A DNA stretch of 64,000 nucleotides from Lysobacter capsici (lineage in GTDB: Bacteria > Pseudomonadota > Gammaproteobacteria > Xanthomonadales > Xanthomonadaceae), in contig NZ_CP076103.1 of NCBI RefSeq assembly GCF_018732085.1, positions 5,518,001 to 5,582,000 of the forward strand. The letters run 5' to 3'. Under the pieces are notes generated by a model that was not told the origin of the DNA, did not search any database, and saw nothing but the letters and a program-made list of their open reading frames with translations. Below, piece by piece: positions 18,833-28,158 of the stretch. The position numbers and the translations under genes are program-made. Every line of letters begins with the position of its first letter. Position 1 is the first letter of the stretch.

Positions 18833-19495
18833 ATGAATCCAGCATTGTTACCCCACGCCGCGCCGAAGGCCGCGACATCGGAGCCTTCCGCGCCCGTCTC
18901 CGGCAGGCTGCGCGATCTGCGCTCGTTCCTGCGTACCTGGCTGCGTTCGCCAGCGCGTGTCGGGGCGATCGCTCCATCCAGCGCGGCGCTGGCACGCTTG
19001 ATTACGAGTCAGGTAACCGTCGCCGCGGGCCGGGTCCTGGAACTGGGACCCGGCACAGGCGTATTCACGCGCGCGCTGCTCGAACGCGGGGTGGCCGAGG
19101 AGGATTTGGTTCTGGTCGAAGCGGCGCCCGAATTCGCGGCCCTGCTGAAGCAGCGTTTCCCGCACGCGCAGGTGCTGTGCGCGGATGCTCGACGCCTTCC
19201 GCGGCAACTGTCGGGAGGCGACGACGACGGCGTCGCCGCCGTGGTCAGCGGCTTGCCACTGCGCAACCTGTCGCGTCGTCATCGGCTTGCCGTGCTGCTG
19301 GGCGCATTCCGCCATCTTCCGGTCGACGGCGCGTTCTACCAGTTCACCTACGGCGCCCAATTCCCGCTGCCGCGATCGTGGACCGACCGCCACGGATTCA
19401 AGGTGCAACGGCTCGGTCGCGTCTACGGCAACCTGCCCCCCGCGACGGTGTATCGCGTGACCCGGCGAGCGGCCTCGCGCTGGATCGGGGCATGA
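18833..19495 (+). CDS. SAM-dependent methyltransferase, phospholipid N-methyltransferase-like
   Basis: 220 residues from ATG 18833. The SAM-binding motif VLELGPGTG is at about 68-76, followed by LVEAAPEFAALL and VVSGLPLRNL, the pattern of PmtA-type phosphatidylethanolamine N-methyltransferases, including the N-terminal basic/amphipathic region (FLRTWLRSPARVGAIAPSS). It may make mono- or dimethyl-PE or phosphatidylcholine. The two-component system B genes start 49 bp downstream on the same strand. Confidence 0.75.
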   Translation: MNPALLPHAAPKAATSEPSAPVSGRLRDLRSFLRTWLRSPARVGAIAPSSAALARLITSQVTVAAGRVLELGPGTGVFTRALLERGVAEEDLVLVEAAPEFAALLKQRFPHAQVLCADARRLPRQLSGGDDDGVAAVVSGLPLRNLSRRHRLAVLLGAFRHLPVDGAFYQFTYGAQFPLPRSWTDRHGFKVQRLGRVYGNLPPATVYRVTRRAASRWIGA

Positions 19496-19544
19496 GCGCG
19501 CGATGGCGGTGGCAGAATGCAGCGAACCCGCCGGGGCCGGACTC

Positions 19545-20219
19545 ATGCGCATCCTGCTGATCGAAGACGAACTCGAGTTTGCCGCAGCCCTGACGCTGGC
19601 GCTGAAGCACTACGACATGGTCGCCGACCACGTCCCAACGCTGGGCGAAGGCCAAGCCGCCGCGATGGGCGATGTCCACGATGCGATCGTGCTCGACCGG
19701 AGCCTGCCCGACGGCGATGGAGTGGCCTTGATACCCCGTCTGCGGGCGATGGGCCTGCGCACGCCGGTCATCGTACTGACCGCGCGCGGAGATCTGTCGG
19801 ATCGCGTCGTCGGCCTGGACGCCGGCGCGGACGATTATCTGGTCAAACCCTTTGCGATCGAAGAACTGCTCGCGCGGTTGCGCGCCGTGTTGCGTCGGCC
19901 GGCACGGATGGCGTCCGACACGGTGCGTATCGGACTTCTCGCATTCGATCTGGTCGCCCGGCTGGCGGAGGTGGAGGGCCGGCCGCTGGAGCTTCCGCGG
20001 CGGGAATTGTTGCTGCTCGAAGCCCTGCTGCGGCGTCGAGGCCGCACCGTCATGCGCAGCGTGATCGAGGAATCGGTCTACGGATTCGACGACGACATAC
20101 AGTCGAATACGCTCGACTCCCACGTCTCGCGCCTGCGCCGCAAGCTGTCGGAGGCCGGCGCCGGCGTGGAGATCCACAGTATCCGGGGCATCGGCTATCT
20201 GCTGCGGGAAGCCGTATGA
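19545..20219 (+). CDS. OmpR-family response regulator (system B)
   Basis: 224 residues from ATG 19545 (MRILLIEDELE). An earlier in-frame start at 19503 would add 14 unrelated residues. D51 (IVLDRSLPDGDG) is the phospho-acceptor, with Lys in LVKPF. The winged-helix DNA-binding domain ends SIRGIGYLL. Equal in length to, and closely similar to, the system A regulator at 17374-18048. Confidence 0.92.
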   Translation: MRILLIEDELEFAAALTLALKHYDMVADHVPTLGEGQAAAMGDVHDAIVLDRSLPDGDGVALIPRLRAMGLRTPVIVLTARGDLSDRVVGLDAGADDYLVKPFAIEELLARLRAVLRRPARMASDTVRIGLLAFDLVARLAEVEGRPLELPRRELLLLEALLRRRGRTVMRSVIEESVYGFDDDIQSNTLDSHVSRLRRKLSEAGAGVEIHSIRGIGYLLREAV

Positions 20220-21595
20220 CCGGCGCACGCTCGCACTCCTTGAAGCGGCGCTTGCTGTGGAGGCTGCTGGTACTGCAAGGCGCCCTGCTCGCCATCTTTG
20301 GACTGCTGATCGTGTTGGCGCTGTTCAGCACCAACATCGCAAAGGACGCCGACAACGCGGTCGAGATTCTCCAGCACGCGTTGACGCTCGACCGCAGCGG
20401 CCGGATGACATTGCGCGAAACGCCGGATCTCATGCAGCTGCGCGGCGAAATTCCGACCTTGTGGTACATCATCCGCGACCAGCGAGGCCGCGAACTGCGC
20501 CACGGCCCGATACCGCCGGAATTCGCCGCTATCGGCGGCGCGTTGGACCAGGTCAGTCAAGCACGTCTTGGCTACCTGATAGACGACGACAAGGCGACCG
20601 GCGCCCGCCTCAAACGGGTCGAAACCTCGTTCGGCCGGGTCCAGATATTGACCACTGAAGAAGGACGGGTGATGGCGCCCGGCCGCGCGACCTGGCTGAT
20701 TCTGACGGTAATGGCGACCGTCATACTGCCGCTGCTGGTCCTGATGACTGTGGTCACCTCAATCGCCACTCCCAAGGTCGTTCGCTGGTCATTGAGAAGC
20801 CTGGAACCTGTTGTCGAAATCGCTCGCGAGCTCGACGTCGAACGCCGCGGAGAACGCCTGCCCGAGGCCGACGTTCCCGACGAGGTGCTGCCCTTGGTGT
20901 CCGCGGTCAACGATGCCCTGGGCCGTTACGATGAAGGCCACGAGCGGCGTCGGCGTTTTCTCGCCGACGCCGCGCACGAACTGCGCACGCCTATCGCGAT
21001 CCTCAATGCCCGCCTGGAATCGATGCCATCCTCTCCCGAGCGCGCGCGACTGCTGCAGGACCTCGCGCGACTGTCCGTGCTGGCGGAGCACTTGCTGAAC
21101 CTGCAACGCCTGGACCGAACCAATCCGAATTTCCAGCCGCTCGATCTGGTCGATCTGGCGCAACAGACCGCGGCGAATATGGCGCCGCTCGCGATTGGCG
21201 CGGGGTACGAGCTTGGCTTCGAAACCGATATCGATTCCGCGCCCGTCGCCGGCGATGCCTTGGCGCTGGAGCGCGTACTGGTGAACCTGGTCCACAACGC
21301 CATCGAGTACGGCGGCAACCACGGTTCGATCACGATCTTCGTCGGCCGCGACCACAGCCATGGCATCGTCGAAATCTCGGACCAAGGGCCCGGCATCCGT
21401 CCGGAGCATCGCGAGAAAGTCTTCGAACGCTTCTATCGCATTCAAGACAATCAACGCGGCAGCGGACTGGGATTGAACCTGGTCCGGGACATCGTGCGAT
21501 TGCATCGCGGTTCCATCGACATCGTGGACGCCCCGCAGGAAGGCGCCCGTTTCCGGCTGCTATTGCCGTTGTCGCACCCACGGCTCAGGGCATAG
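20216..21595 (+). CDS. Sensor histidine kinase (system B)
   Basis: 459 residues from ATG 20216, overlapping the regulator stop in ATGA. Two membrane segments (about 20-38 and 160-185) enclose a sensor containing IPTLWYIIRDQRG. The H box is FLADAAHELRTPIA with H254, and the ATPase domain has NLVHNAIEYG, DQGPGIR and GSGLGLNLVRDI. Same architecture and many shared motifs as the kinase at 16028-17377 (both open with SLKRRL). Confidence 0.92.
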   Translation: MTGARSHSLKRRLLWRLLVLQGALLAIFGLLIVLALFSTNIAKDADNAVEILQHALTLDRSGRMTLRETPDLMQLRGEIPTLWYIIRDQRGRELRHGPIPPEFAAIGGALDQVSQARLGYLIDDDKATGARLKRVETSFGRVQILTTEEGRVMAPGRATWLILTVMATVILPLLVLMTVVTSIATPKVVRWSLRSLEPVVEIARELDVERRGERLPEADVPDEVLPLVSAVNDALGRYDEGHERRRRFLADAAHELRTPIAILNARLESMPSSPERARLLQDLARLSVLAEHLLNLQRLDRTNPNFQPLDLVDLAQQTAANMAPLAIGAGYELGFETDIDSAPVAGDALALERVLVNLVHNAIEYGGNHGSITIFVGRDHSHGIVEISDQGPGIRPEHREKVFERFYRIQDNQRGSGLGLNLVRDIVRLHRGSIDIVDAPQEGARFRLLLPLSHPRLRA

Positions 21596-21608
21596 GGCCG
21601 CCGGCGTC

Positions 21609-22628
21609 CTAGCGACGCACATGAAACCCGCTGCCGCCGAGCAGCCCCTCTATCTCCTGCAAATCGACAAGATTGAAATCCCCCGGCACCGAGTGCTTCA
21701 GGCTTGCAGCGGCCAATGCGAAATTCAGCCCGTCCTCGTCGCTCATTTCCCGCAACGCACCATGCAGCAGCCCGGCCGCGAACGCATCGCCGGTGCCGAT
21801 GCGATCCACGATCGACGGCAACTCATGCGATGGCGTCCAGATCACCGAGCCGTCGCGATCGAACAGCACCGCCGACAACGCATGATGATCGACATTGCGT
21901 TGCAGCCGCTGGGTGCAGGCCAGCCGTTGCAGGTTCGGGAACGCGGCGAATGCCAGCTCGGCCGCCTTGGCCAGACCACCGTCGGCGGCGTGCGGGTCGA
22001 TCTGCATCGCCAGGGCGACGGCGATGTCGCGATGATCGGCGATGAGTACGTCGGCCTGACTCATCAACTCATGCAGGATCGGCGCCGGATCGGCGCCCCA
22101 TTCCTTCCACAACGAACTGCGGAAGTTGCCGTCGAAGCAAATCCGCACGCCGGCCTGACGCGCGGCGCGCGCGGCGGCGATCGCGGCGGCCGCGCCCGAT
22201 GATCCCAGGGCCGGAGTAACGCCGGACAAATGCAGCCACGAGGCACCGTCCAGCAGCGTCGGCCAGTCGTAGCTGTCGGCATCGGCGCGCGCGAACGCCG
22301 AGCCGGCCCGGTCGTACAGCACGCGACTCGGCCGCTGGAGCGCCCCGGCTTCGAGAAAATACAGTCCCATTCGCCCCGCACCGGTGCGTATCGACCGGGT
22401 GTCGACGCCGTGCCGGCGCAATTCGCCCACCGCGGCCTGGCCCAAAGCGTTGTCGGGAACGACACTGACCATGCCCACGTCATGGCCCAGTCGCGCCAAC
22501 GACACCGCGACATTGGCTTCGGCCCCGCCTACGCAGATATCCAGGCGCGGCGACTGCAACAGTCGCTCGTTGGCCGGCGCCGCGAGCCGCAGCAGCAACT
22601 CGCCGAAACACAGCACTTTCCGGCTCAT
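21609..22628 (-). CDS. kdgK: 2-keto-3-deoxygluconate kinase (PfkB family)
   Basis: 339 residues. PfkB fold with the GGAEANVAVSLARLG motif near the N-terminus and the catalytic GTGD (D281, in DRIGTGDAFAAG). KdgK phosphorylates KDG, the product of the KduI/KduD branch encoded at 34.4-36 kb. Placement in the pectin island and a shared operator (22730-22745) in its divergent promoter support KDG over ribose or fructose. No KDPG aldolase gene is in the window, so that step must be elsewhere. Confidence 0.85.
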   Translation of the reverse strand: MSRKVLCFGELLLRLAAPANERLLQSPRLDICVGGAEANVAVSLARLGHDVGMVSVVPDNALGQAAVGELRRHGVDTRSIRTGAGRMGLYFLEAGALQRPSRVLYDRAGSAFARADADSYDWPTLLDGASWLHLSGVTPALGSSGAAAAIAAARAARQAGVRICFDGNFRSSLWKEWGADPAPILHELMSQADVLIADHRDIAVALAMQIDPHAADGGLAKAAELAFAAFPNLQRLACTQRLQRNVDHHALSAVLFDRDGSVIWTPSHELPSIVDRIGTGDAFAAGLLHGALREMSDEDGLNFALAAASLKHSVPGDFNLVDLQEIEGLLGGSGFHVRR

Positions 22629-22729
22629 ACGGCCTCCTCAAGGTTGCCGGTACGGTCAGCTGTGACCGGGCTCTCGTAACTATTTGCGCACCGCAGCATG
22701 CTGTTCGCTCAAGGTTTTGTTAGGGTTTT

Positions 22730-22745
22730 GACCAGCGGTGTCATT
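22730..22745 (-). promoter_or_regulatory. Pectin-regulon LacI operator (site 1)
   Basis: On the minus strand AATGACACCGCTGGTC, sharing AATGACACCG with the sites at 29606, 34360 and 37710. It lies in the divergent gap between kdgK and the TonB receptor. A GACACC at 22757-22762 forms an inverted partner to GGTGTC at 22738-22743, possibly a second, weaker site. Confidence 0.65.
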
Positions 22746-22829
22746 TTCATTCAGGGGACACCATAACAGGCGCAGCAAGCCCGTCAAGGCCGCTCAGAAG
22801 CGGCCTGACACCTTTGGGAGGGGAGCGGA

Positions 22830-25628
22830 ATGCAAGTGCAGTCAATGATAGGAAAGACACCGGTTACCATGCTGGCCGGCGCGATCGCGCTGGCCCTGTC
22901 GCTCGCGCCGGTGACCGGTCACGCGCAAACGACCGCCGATCCGGCGCCGCCCGCGCAGGCGGGCGCCGAATCCGCGCAGGACGCCAAGAACCTCGACGCG
23001 GTCGTCGTCACCGGCTTCCGCGCCAGTCTGCAGCAGGCGCTGGACATCAAGCGCGAGGAGGTCGGCGTCGTCGACGCGATCGTCGCCGAGGACATCGCCG
23101 ACTTTCCCGACCTCAACCTGGCCGAATCGCTGCAGCGCATTCCGGGCGTGTCGATCGCGCGCGATGCCGGCGAAGGACGGCAGATTTCGGTGCGCGGCCT
23201 GGGGCCCGATTTCACCCGGGTGCGCATCAACGGCATGGAAGCGCTGACCACCGCCGGCGGCACCGACAGTTCCGGCGGCGCCAATCGCGGCCGCGGCTTC
23301 GACTTCAACGTGTTCGCCTCGGAGTTGTTCAACAGCCTCAAGGTGCGCAAGACCGCCTCGGCCGATGTCGAAGAAGGCTCGCTCGGCGCCACCGTGGACC
23401 TGCAGACCGCGCGGCCGTTCGATTACGACGGACTGACCTTCGTCGCCGGCGGCCAACTCGGCTTCAACGATTTGTCCAAGGACACCGATCCGCGCGCCAC
23501 CGCGTTGATCAGCAACACCTGGATGGACGGCCGCTTCGGCGCGTTGCTGTCGGTGGCCTACACCGATCGCCGACTGACCGAGGAAGGACACAGCACCGTG
23601 CGTTGGGACAACGGGCCGAGCAGCGGCGGTTTCGCCGCCAGCTCGCCGTTCGCCGCCGCGCGTCTTCCGACCACCTTCCATCCGCGCATTCCGCGGTACG
23701 GAGTGATGGAGCACGATCAACAACGCCTGGGCGTCACCAGCGCCTTGCAGTTCAAGGTCAGCGACAAGACCGAACTGGGGCTGGACCTGCTGTACGCCAA
23801 GTTCGACGCGACCCGCACCGAGAACTTCCTCAACGGCATCTCCTTCAGCCGCACCGGCACCGGCAAGCCGCAGACCGTGGTGCTCGACGGCGAGGTCGAC
23901 GAACACGGCAATCTGGTCTACGGCCGTTTCAACAACGTCGACGTGCGCTCGGAAGCGCGTTACGACGAGCTCAGCACCAAGTTCACCCAGGCCAACTTCT
24001 ACGGCGAGCACAAGTTCAGCGACGACTTCGCGCTCAGCGGCCAGATCGGCCGCGCCAAGTCGGAGTTCGACAACCCGATCCAGACCACCGTCACCCTGGA
24101 TCGCAACAATGTGCAGGGCTACAGCTACGACTACCGCGGCAACAGCCGCTTGCCGGTGATCGACAACGGCTTCGACGTCAACGATCCCAACGCCTGGAGC
24201 TTCGCCAACGGCGTGTCGGAAATCCGCCTGCGTCCGCAAGCCTCCGAGAACACCTTCGACAATCGTCAGCTGGATTTCCGCTGGAACGTGGCGCCGGGTT
24301 TCAAGATCAAAGGCGGCGTGCAGTCCAAGAAATATCAGTTCGAAAGCAGCGAAAGCCGGCGCGCATCGGAACTTGTGGTGCCGGCGCTGCCGCCGGGCAC
24401 CAATCTGGCCGATCTGACCAAACGCATCGGCCTGCAGGGCACCAGCGTGGGCGGCAACAACGATTCCAGCTGGCTGATTCCGGACATCGACGCCTTCAAC
24501 CGGTTGTTCGGCATCTACAGCAACAGCGGGATTTTCGCGGTCTCGCCCGATGTCGCCAGCGCGCGCGGCAACAATCGCAGCGTCGAGGAGAAGGACCTGG
24601 GCTACTACCTCCAGGCCGATTTCTCCACCCAGGTGGGTCGCATCCCGTTGAGCGGCAACTTCGGCGTGCGCCACGTCAAGACCAAGCAGTCCTCCACCGG
24701 TTTCGCCCTGGCCGGCAGCACACCGGTGCTGACCACGGTGGGCCGCGACTACAGCGACACCTTGCCCTCGTTGAATCTGGTCGCCGACATCACCCCGGAT
24801 TTCCTGATCCGCTTCGGCGCCTCCAAGGTGATGTCGCGTCCGGGCCTGGGCAACCTCACCCCGGGCGTGACGGTGAGCGTGAGCGGCGGCAACCGCGTGG
24901 TGTCCGGCGGCAATCCGCTGCTCGAACCGTTCCGCGCCAAGACCTACGACCTGGGTTTCGAGTGGTACTTCGCCGAAGAGTCGCTGCTGGGACTGGGGTT
25001 GTTCTACAAGGACATCGACACCTTCGTGCAGACCTCGCGCGAGATCCGGCCGTACAACACCTCCGGACTTCCCGACGAACTGCTGGCCGGTACCGGCGCG
25101 CTGCCGACCGATGAGTTCCAGTTCAATATCCCGGTCAATACGCCGGGCGGAAAACTGCGCGGCCTGGAGCTGAGCTACCAGCAGCCCTTCACCTTCCTGC
25201 CGAGCTTCTGGCACGACTTCGGCGTGCAGTTCAACTACACCTACGTCGATTCGAAGATCCAGTACGTCACCGCGGCCGGCGCGTCCTCGCTCAAGACCGA
25301 TCTGGTGGGCCTGTCCAAGAACGCCTACAACGCGACGCTCTACTTTGAGGGCGATCGCTTCAGCGCGCGCGTGTCGGCCGCTTACCGCGACGACTACCTG
25401 ACCACCGTGCCCGGCCGCAACAACGCCGATGTCGAAGGCACCAAGGGCACGACGACCATCGACATGTCGGCTTCGTGGAAGATCAGCGACCAGCTGGAGC
25501 TGACCCTGGAAGGGCTCAACCTCACCGACGAGTACAACGATCAGTGGGTGGATTCGGCCGCCGATCGGGTTTCGGTCTATCACCACACCGGGCGTCAGTA
25601 CTTCCTCGGCCTGCGTTACAAGATGTGA
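22830..25628 (+). CDS. TonB-dependent outer-membrane receptor for pectic oligosaccharides
   Basis: 932 residues with a signal peptide to about GHAQ. The plug domain opens LDAVVVTGFRASLQQALDIK and includes NLAESLQRIPGVSI and ISVRGLGPDFTRVRING. The C-terminus FLGLRYKM is a proper barrel end with a penultimate Lys after an aromatic/aliphatic strand. The length fits xanthomonad carbohydrate TonB receptors (Caulobacter-type, about 900 residues). The substrate is inferred from the pectin island and the upstream operator. Confidence 0.9.
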   Translation: MQVQSMIGKTPVTMLAGAIALALSLAPVTGHAQTTADPAPPAQAGAESAQDAKNLDAVVVTGFRASLQQALDIKREEVGVVDAIVAEDIADFPDLNLAESLQRIPGVSIARDAGEGRQISVRGLGPDFTRVRINGMEALTTAGGTDSSGGANRGRGFDFNVFASELFNSLKVRKTASADVEEGSLGATVDLQTARPFDYDGLTFVAGGQLGFNDLSKDTDPRATALISNTWMDGRFGALLSVAYTDRRLTEEGHSTVRWDNGPSSGGFAASSPFAAARLPTTFHPRIPRYGVMEHDQQRLGVTSALQFKVSDKTELGLDLLYAKFDATRTENFLNGISFSRTGTGKPQTVVLDGEVDEHGNLVYGRFNNVDVRSEARYDELSTKFTQANFYGEHKFSDDFALSGQIGRAKSEFDNPIQTTVTLDRNNVQGYSYDYRGNSRLPVIDNGFDVNDPNAWSFANGVSEIRLRPQASENTFDNRQLDFRWNVAPGFKIKGGVQSKKYQFESSESRRASELVVPALPPGTNLADLTKRIGLQGTSVGGNNDSSWLIPDIDAFNRLFGIYSNSGIFAVSPDVASARGNNRSVEEKDLGYYLQADFSTQVGRIPLSGNFGVRHVKTKQSSTGFALAGSTPVLTTVGRDYSDTLPSLNLVADITPDFLIRFGASKVMSRPGLGNLTPGVTVSVSGGNRVVSGGNPLLEPFRAKTYDLGFEWYFAEESLLGLGLFYKDIDTFVQTSREIRPYNTSGLPDELLAGTGALPTDEFQFNIPVNTPGGKLRGLELSYQQPFTFLPSFWHDFGVQFNYTYVDSKIQYVTAAGASSLKTDLVGLSKNAYNATLYFEGDRFSARVSAAYRDDYLTTVPGRNNADVEGTKGTTTIDMSASWKISDQLELTLEGLNLTDEYNDQWVDSAADRVSVYHHTGRQYFLGLRYKM

Positions 25629-25658
25629 TGCGGATCTGAGATCGGCGATCTGTCCACG

Positions 25659-25686
25659 CGGCATGGCGGCGCAAGTCGCCATGCCG
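25659..25686 (+). terminator. Hairpin downstream of the TonB receptor
   Basis: CGGCATGGCG (25659-25668) pairs perfectly with CGCCATGCCG (25677-25686), 31 bp after the receptor stop. No T-run follows, so this may be a weak or Rho-assisted terminator or an mRNA-stabilising hairpin. Its position argues against starting the next gene at 25663. Confidence 0.45.
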
Positions 25687-25773
25687 TCGCCGGCTCAATC
25701 CACGGTCGCGGCGCAATCCACGCCAGATGCTGGCCATCGCGATTTCTACGCCCGCCTTATCGGTTCGATACTT

Positions 25774-26565
25774 ATGCGCACGATCTTGCTCGTCTTGTGG
25801 CTGATGGCGTTATCGGACGACGCGCTCGCCAATGAAGCACCGACGATACTCTTGGCCGGCGATTCGACGATCGCGATCAAACGCGCGGAAAAACGCCCGG
25901 AAACCGGCTGGGGCGAAGCGCTGGGCGAGGCGTTCGCCGGCAGTGGCGTGAAGATCGACAACCGCGCCTTGAACGGTCGCAGCACCCGCACCTTCGTCGA
26001 AGAAGGCCGCTGGCAGGCGCTGCTGGATGCCATCGTCGCCGGCGACTATGTGTTGATCCAGTTCGGCCACAACGATCAATCGCAGAACAAACCCGACCGC
26101 TACACGCCACCGGCCGACTACCGTCGCAATCTCGAACGATTCGTCGATCAGACGCGCGAACGCGGCGCCACCGCGATCCTGCTGACGCCGGTCGCGCGGC
26201 GGAGGTTCGATCCCAACGGCACGCTGTTGCACAGCCACGGCGAATACTCGGACCTGGTGCGCGCGGTCGCGGCCGAGCGCGGCGTGGCCTTGATCGATCT
26301 GGAGCGGCGCAGCGAAGCCGTGCTGGCGTCGCAGGGCGCCGAAGATTCGAAGCAGTTTTTCCTGTGGCTGCGGCCCGGCGACAGCCCCAACTATCCCGAC
26401 GGCCTGCAAGACGACACCCATTTCTCGCCGCTGGGCGCGCGCTGCATGGCCGCCGAAGTCGCCGATGGCTTGAGCGCGCTGCGGCTGCCGTTGAGCCAGA
26501 TGCTGAAGCGTCCGCTGCCGGCGCGATGCCTGCGAGCGAACGAACCCACATCCCCGCCGCGTTAG
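25774..26565 (+). CDS. Exported SGNH esterase, rhamnogalacturonan acetylesterase-like
   Basis: 263 residues from ATG 25774, which directly begins a signal peptide (MRTILLVLWLMALSDDALAN). The frame is open to 25663, but that would bury the signal and start in a hairpin. GDSTIAI gives nucleophile S31, then GRSTRTF, FGHNDQS and DDTHFSPLGA supply the Gly, Asn and Asp/His of the SGNH set. The GDST/GHND style is that of rhamnogalacturonan acetylesterases, fitting removal of acetyl groups from pectin. Confidence 0.85.
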   Translation: MRTILLVLWLMALSDDALANEAPTILLAGDSTIAIKRAEKRPETGWGEALGEAFAGSGVKIDNRALNGRSTRTFVEEGRWQALLDAIVAGDYVLIQFGHNDQSQNKPDRYTPPADYRRNLERFVDQTRERGATAILLTPVARRRFDPNGTLLHSHGEYSDLVRAVAAERGVALIDLERRSEAVLASQGAEDSKQFFLWLRPGDSPNYPDGLQDDTHFSPLGARCMAAEVADGLSALRLPLSQMLKRPLPARCLRANEPTSPPR

Positions 26566-28151
26566 AACGTTCCGCGCTGCACGAACGGCACGCGCTCGTA
26601 CAGCCTGCGTTCGCCGCCGCGAGGGTCGTGGGCCAACCGCGGCTGGACATCGAACAACAGGGTTTCGCGCTGTTGCAGCGAGTACTGGGGCCACGCGGGA
26701 AGCCCGGCGTGGCCGGGATCGCCATGACGCGCGAAGGCCAACAACGCATCGCTCATCAACGCAGCCATCGCACGCGCTTGCACGCCATCGCCGGTGTTCG
26801 AGCCGGGCTGCGCGGTGTTGTCGAACACCAGCGCGATATCCAGCGTATGCATCGCGCCCCAGCGGCCTTCGTCCAGCGGCGAGCCCCAGTCGAGTTGATA
26901 GACCCAGGTCGGCGCGCCCTGCTCCGCGCGCGCCTGGGCTTCCACGATCGCGGCACGCCACGAACGTCCGGCCGTGGTCGCGGCGAAGAACACTTGCGAC
27001 GGTGTGTAATCGGGGTACAGGCGGCGATACTCCGCGATCACCGTGTGCGGGTTCAGATCGACGTACTGATGGTCGCGCAATTTGTCCGGCAGCTGCTCCC
27101 AGCTCAAGTCGAAATTGGCCGGATCGTGGCCGAGAAAAGCGCGGGTTTCGTCGCGGGTCGTGCCGATCAGCATCGGAATCCGCGCCGATTGCCCGGGCGC
27201 ATCGGGATAGAACGGATGCCGATGCAGCGACTTTCCGTCGAGCACCGGTCCGAAATACAGCGAGGTGTCTTCGATCCGCGACGGGTCGCGCACCCGGCTC
27301 GCCTCGATCAGCCGTTCGAACGGCAGCGCGCGCAGGCGCTGCAGATCCGTCGGCGCGAGGCGCAGCTCATCGAGAAAACGTTGCGCGCGTTGGCTCGCCG
27401 CGCGCGGCCCGGCCGCGGTGACCTGCTGCCCGCTCATGGTCATCGCGCGATGGAACAGGCCGCGCGCGGCCGGCATCGCCATCAGCGTGGCGATCTTGGC
27501 GCCGCCGCCGGACTGGCCGAACACGGTGACGTTGTCAGCATCGCCGCCGAACTGCGCCGCGTGTTCGCGCACCCAGGTCAGCGCATGGATCAAATCCAAC
27601 TGGCCGACATTGCCGGACCAGGCGAAGCTGTCGTCGCCCAACTGCGCCAGATACAGATAACCGAAGGCGTTGAGGCGGTGATTGAGCGTGACCACCACCG
27701 CATCGCCGCGTCGGCACAGGTTGACGCCGTCGTACAAGGCACTGCTGCCCGAGCCGCTGTCGTAGCCGCCGCCGTGGAGGTAGACCAGGATCGGTCGCCG
27801 CGCACCGTCGCGCAGCGCCGGTGTGAACACGTTCAAGTACAGACAGTCTTCGCTGACGCGGCCGTCGGCGCGCTTTTGCGGCGCGGACGGCCCGTGTTCG
27901 ACGGTGTCGCGCACGCCCTGCCACGGTAGTTCGCGCAGCGCTGGCATGAAACGGCGCGCGGCGGTGTCGGCGCCGTAGGGCACGCCCTTGAACACCAGAA
28001 TGCCGCGATCGCGGTAGCCGCGGATGCGGCCGCTGCGCGTGCTCGCCAGCGGCGCCTCGTTAGCGCCGTTGGCGAGAGCGGCTAACGCGGCGCACGGCAT
28101 CGCCGCGGCCGCGCCGCCCGCCATCGCCTTGAGCACCTCGCGACGGCGCAT
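26562..28151 (-). CDS. Exported type-B carboxylesterase
   Basis: 529 residues. Possible Tat signal (MRRREVLKAMAGG) to about ALAALA. Alpha/beta-hydrolase of the carboxylesterase B family: oxyanion GGGY (YLHGGGYDSG), nucleophile in FGQSGGGAK, EDCLYLNV in the N-terminal part and a late His near the C-terminus. It is convergent with and overlaps the SGNH esterase by 4 bp. In this island it may remove ester groups from pectin (methyl, acetyl or feruloyl); which is unknown. Confidence 0.87.
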   Translation of the reverse strand: MRRREVLKAMAGGAAAAMPCAALAALANGANEAPLASTRSGRIRGYRDRGILVFKGVPYGADTAARRFMPALRELPWQGVRDTVEHGPSAPQKRADGRVSEDCLYLNVFTPALRDGARRPILVYLHGGGYDSGSGSSALYDGVNLCRRGDAVVVTLNHRLNAFGYLYLAQLGDDSFAWSGNVGQLDLIHALTWVREHAAQFGGDADNVTVFGQSGGGAKIATLMAMPAARGLFHRAMTMSGQQVTAAGPRAASQRAQRFLDELRLAPTDLQRLRALPFERLIEASRVRDPSRIEDTSLYFGPVLDGKSLHRHPFYPDAPGQSARIPMLIGTTRDETRAFLGHDPANFDLSWEQLPDKLRDHQYVDLNPHTVIAEYRRLYPDYTPSQVFFAATTAGRSWRAAIVEAQARAEQGAPTWVYQLDWGSPLDEGRWGAMHTLDIALVFDNTAQPGSNTGDGVQARAMAALMSDALLAFARHGDPGHAGLPAWPQYSLQQRETLLFDVQPRLAHDPRGGERRLYERVPFVQRGTF

Positions 28152-28158
28152 GTCCGCC

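Noticed and set aside
22842..25682. Long minus-strand frame opposite the TonB receptor
   Set aside because: Antisense shadow of a well-supported 932-residue receptor; the translation is low-complexity with no recognisable motif.
25663..25773. Extended N-terminus for the SGNH esterase from ATG 25663
   Set aside because: The extra 37 residues precede a complete signal peptide and overlap a 10-bp hairpin, so ATG 25774 is preferred.
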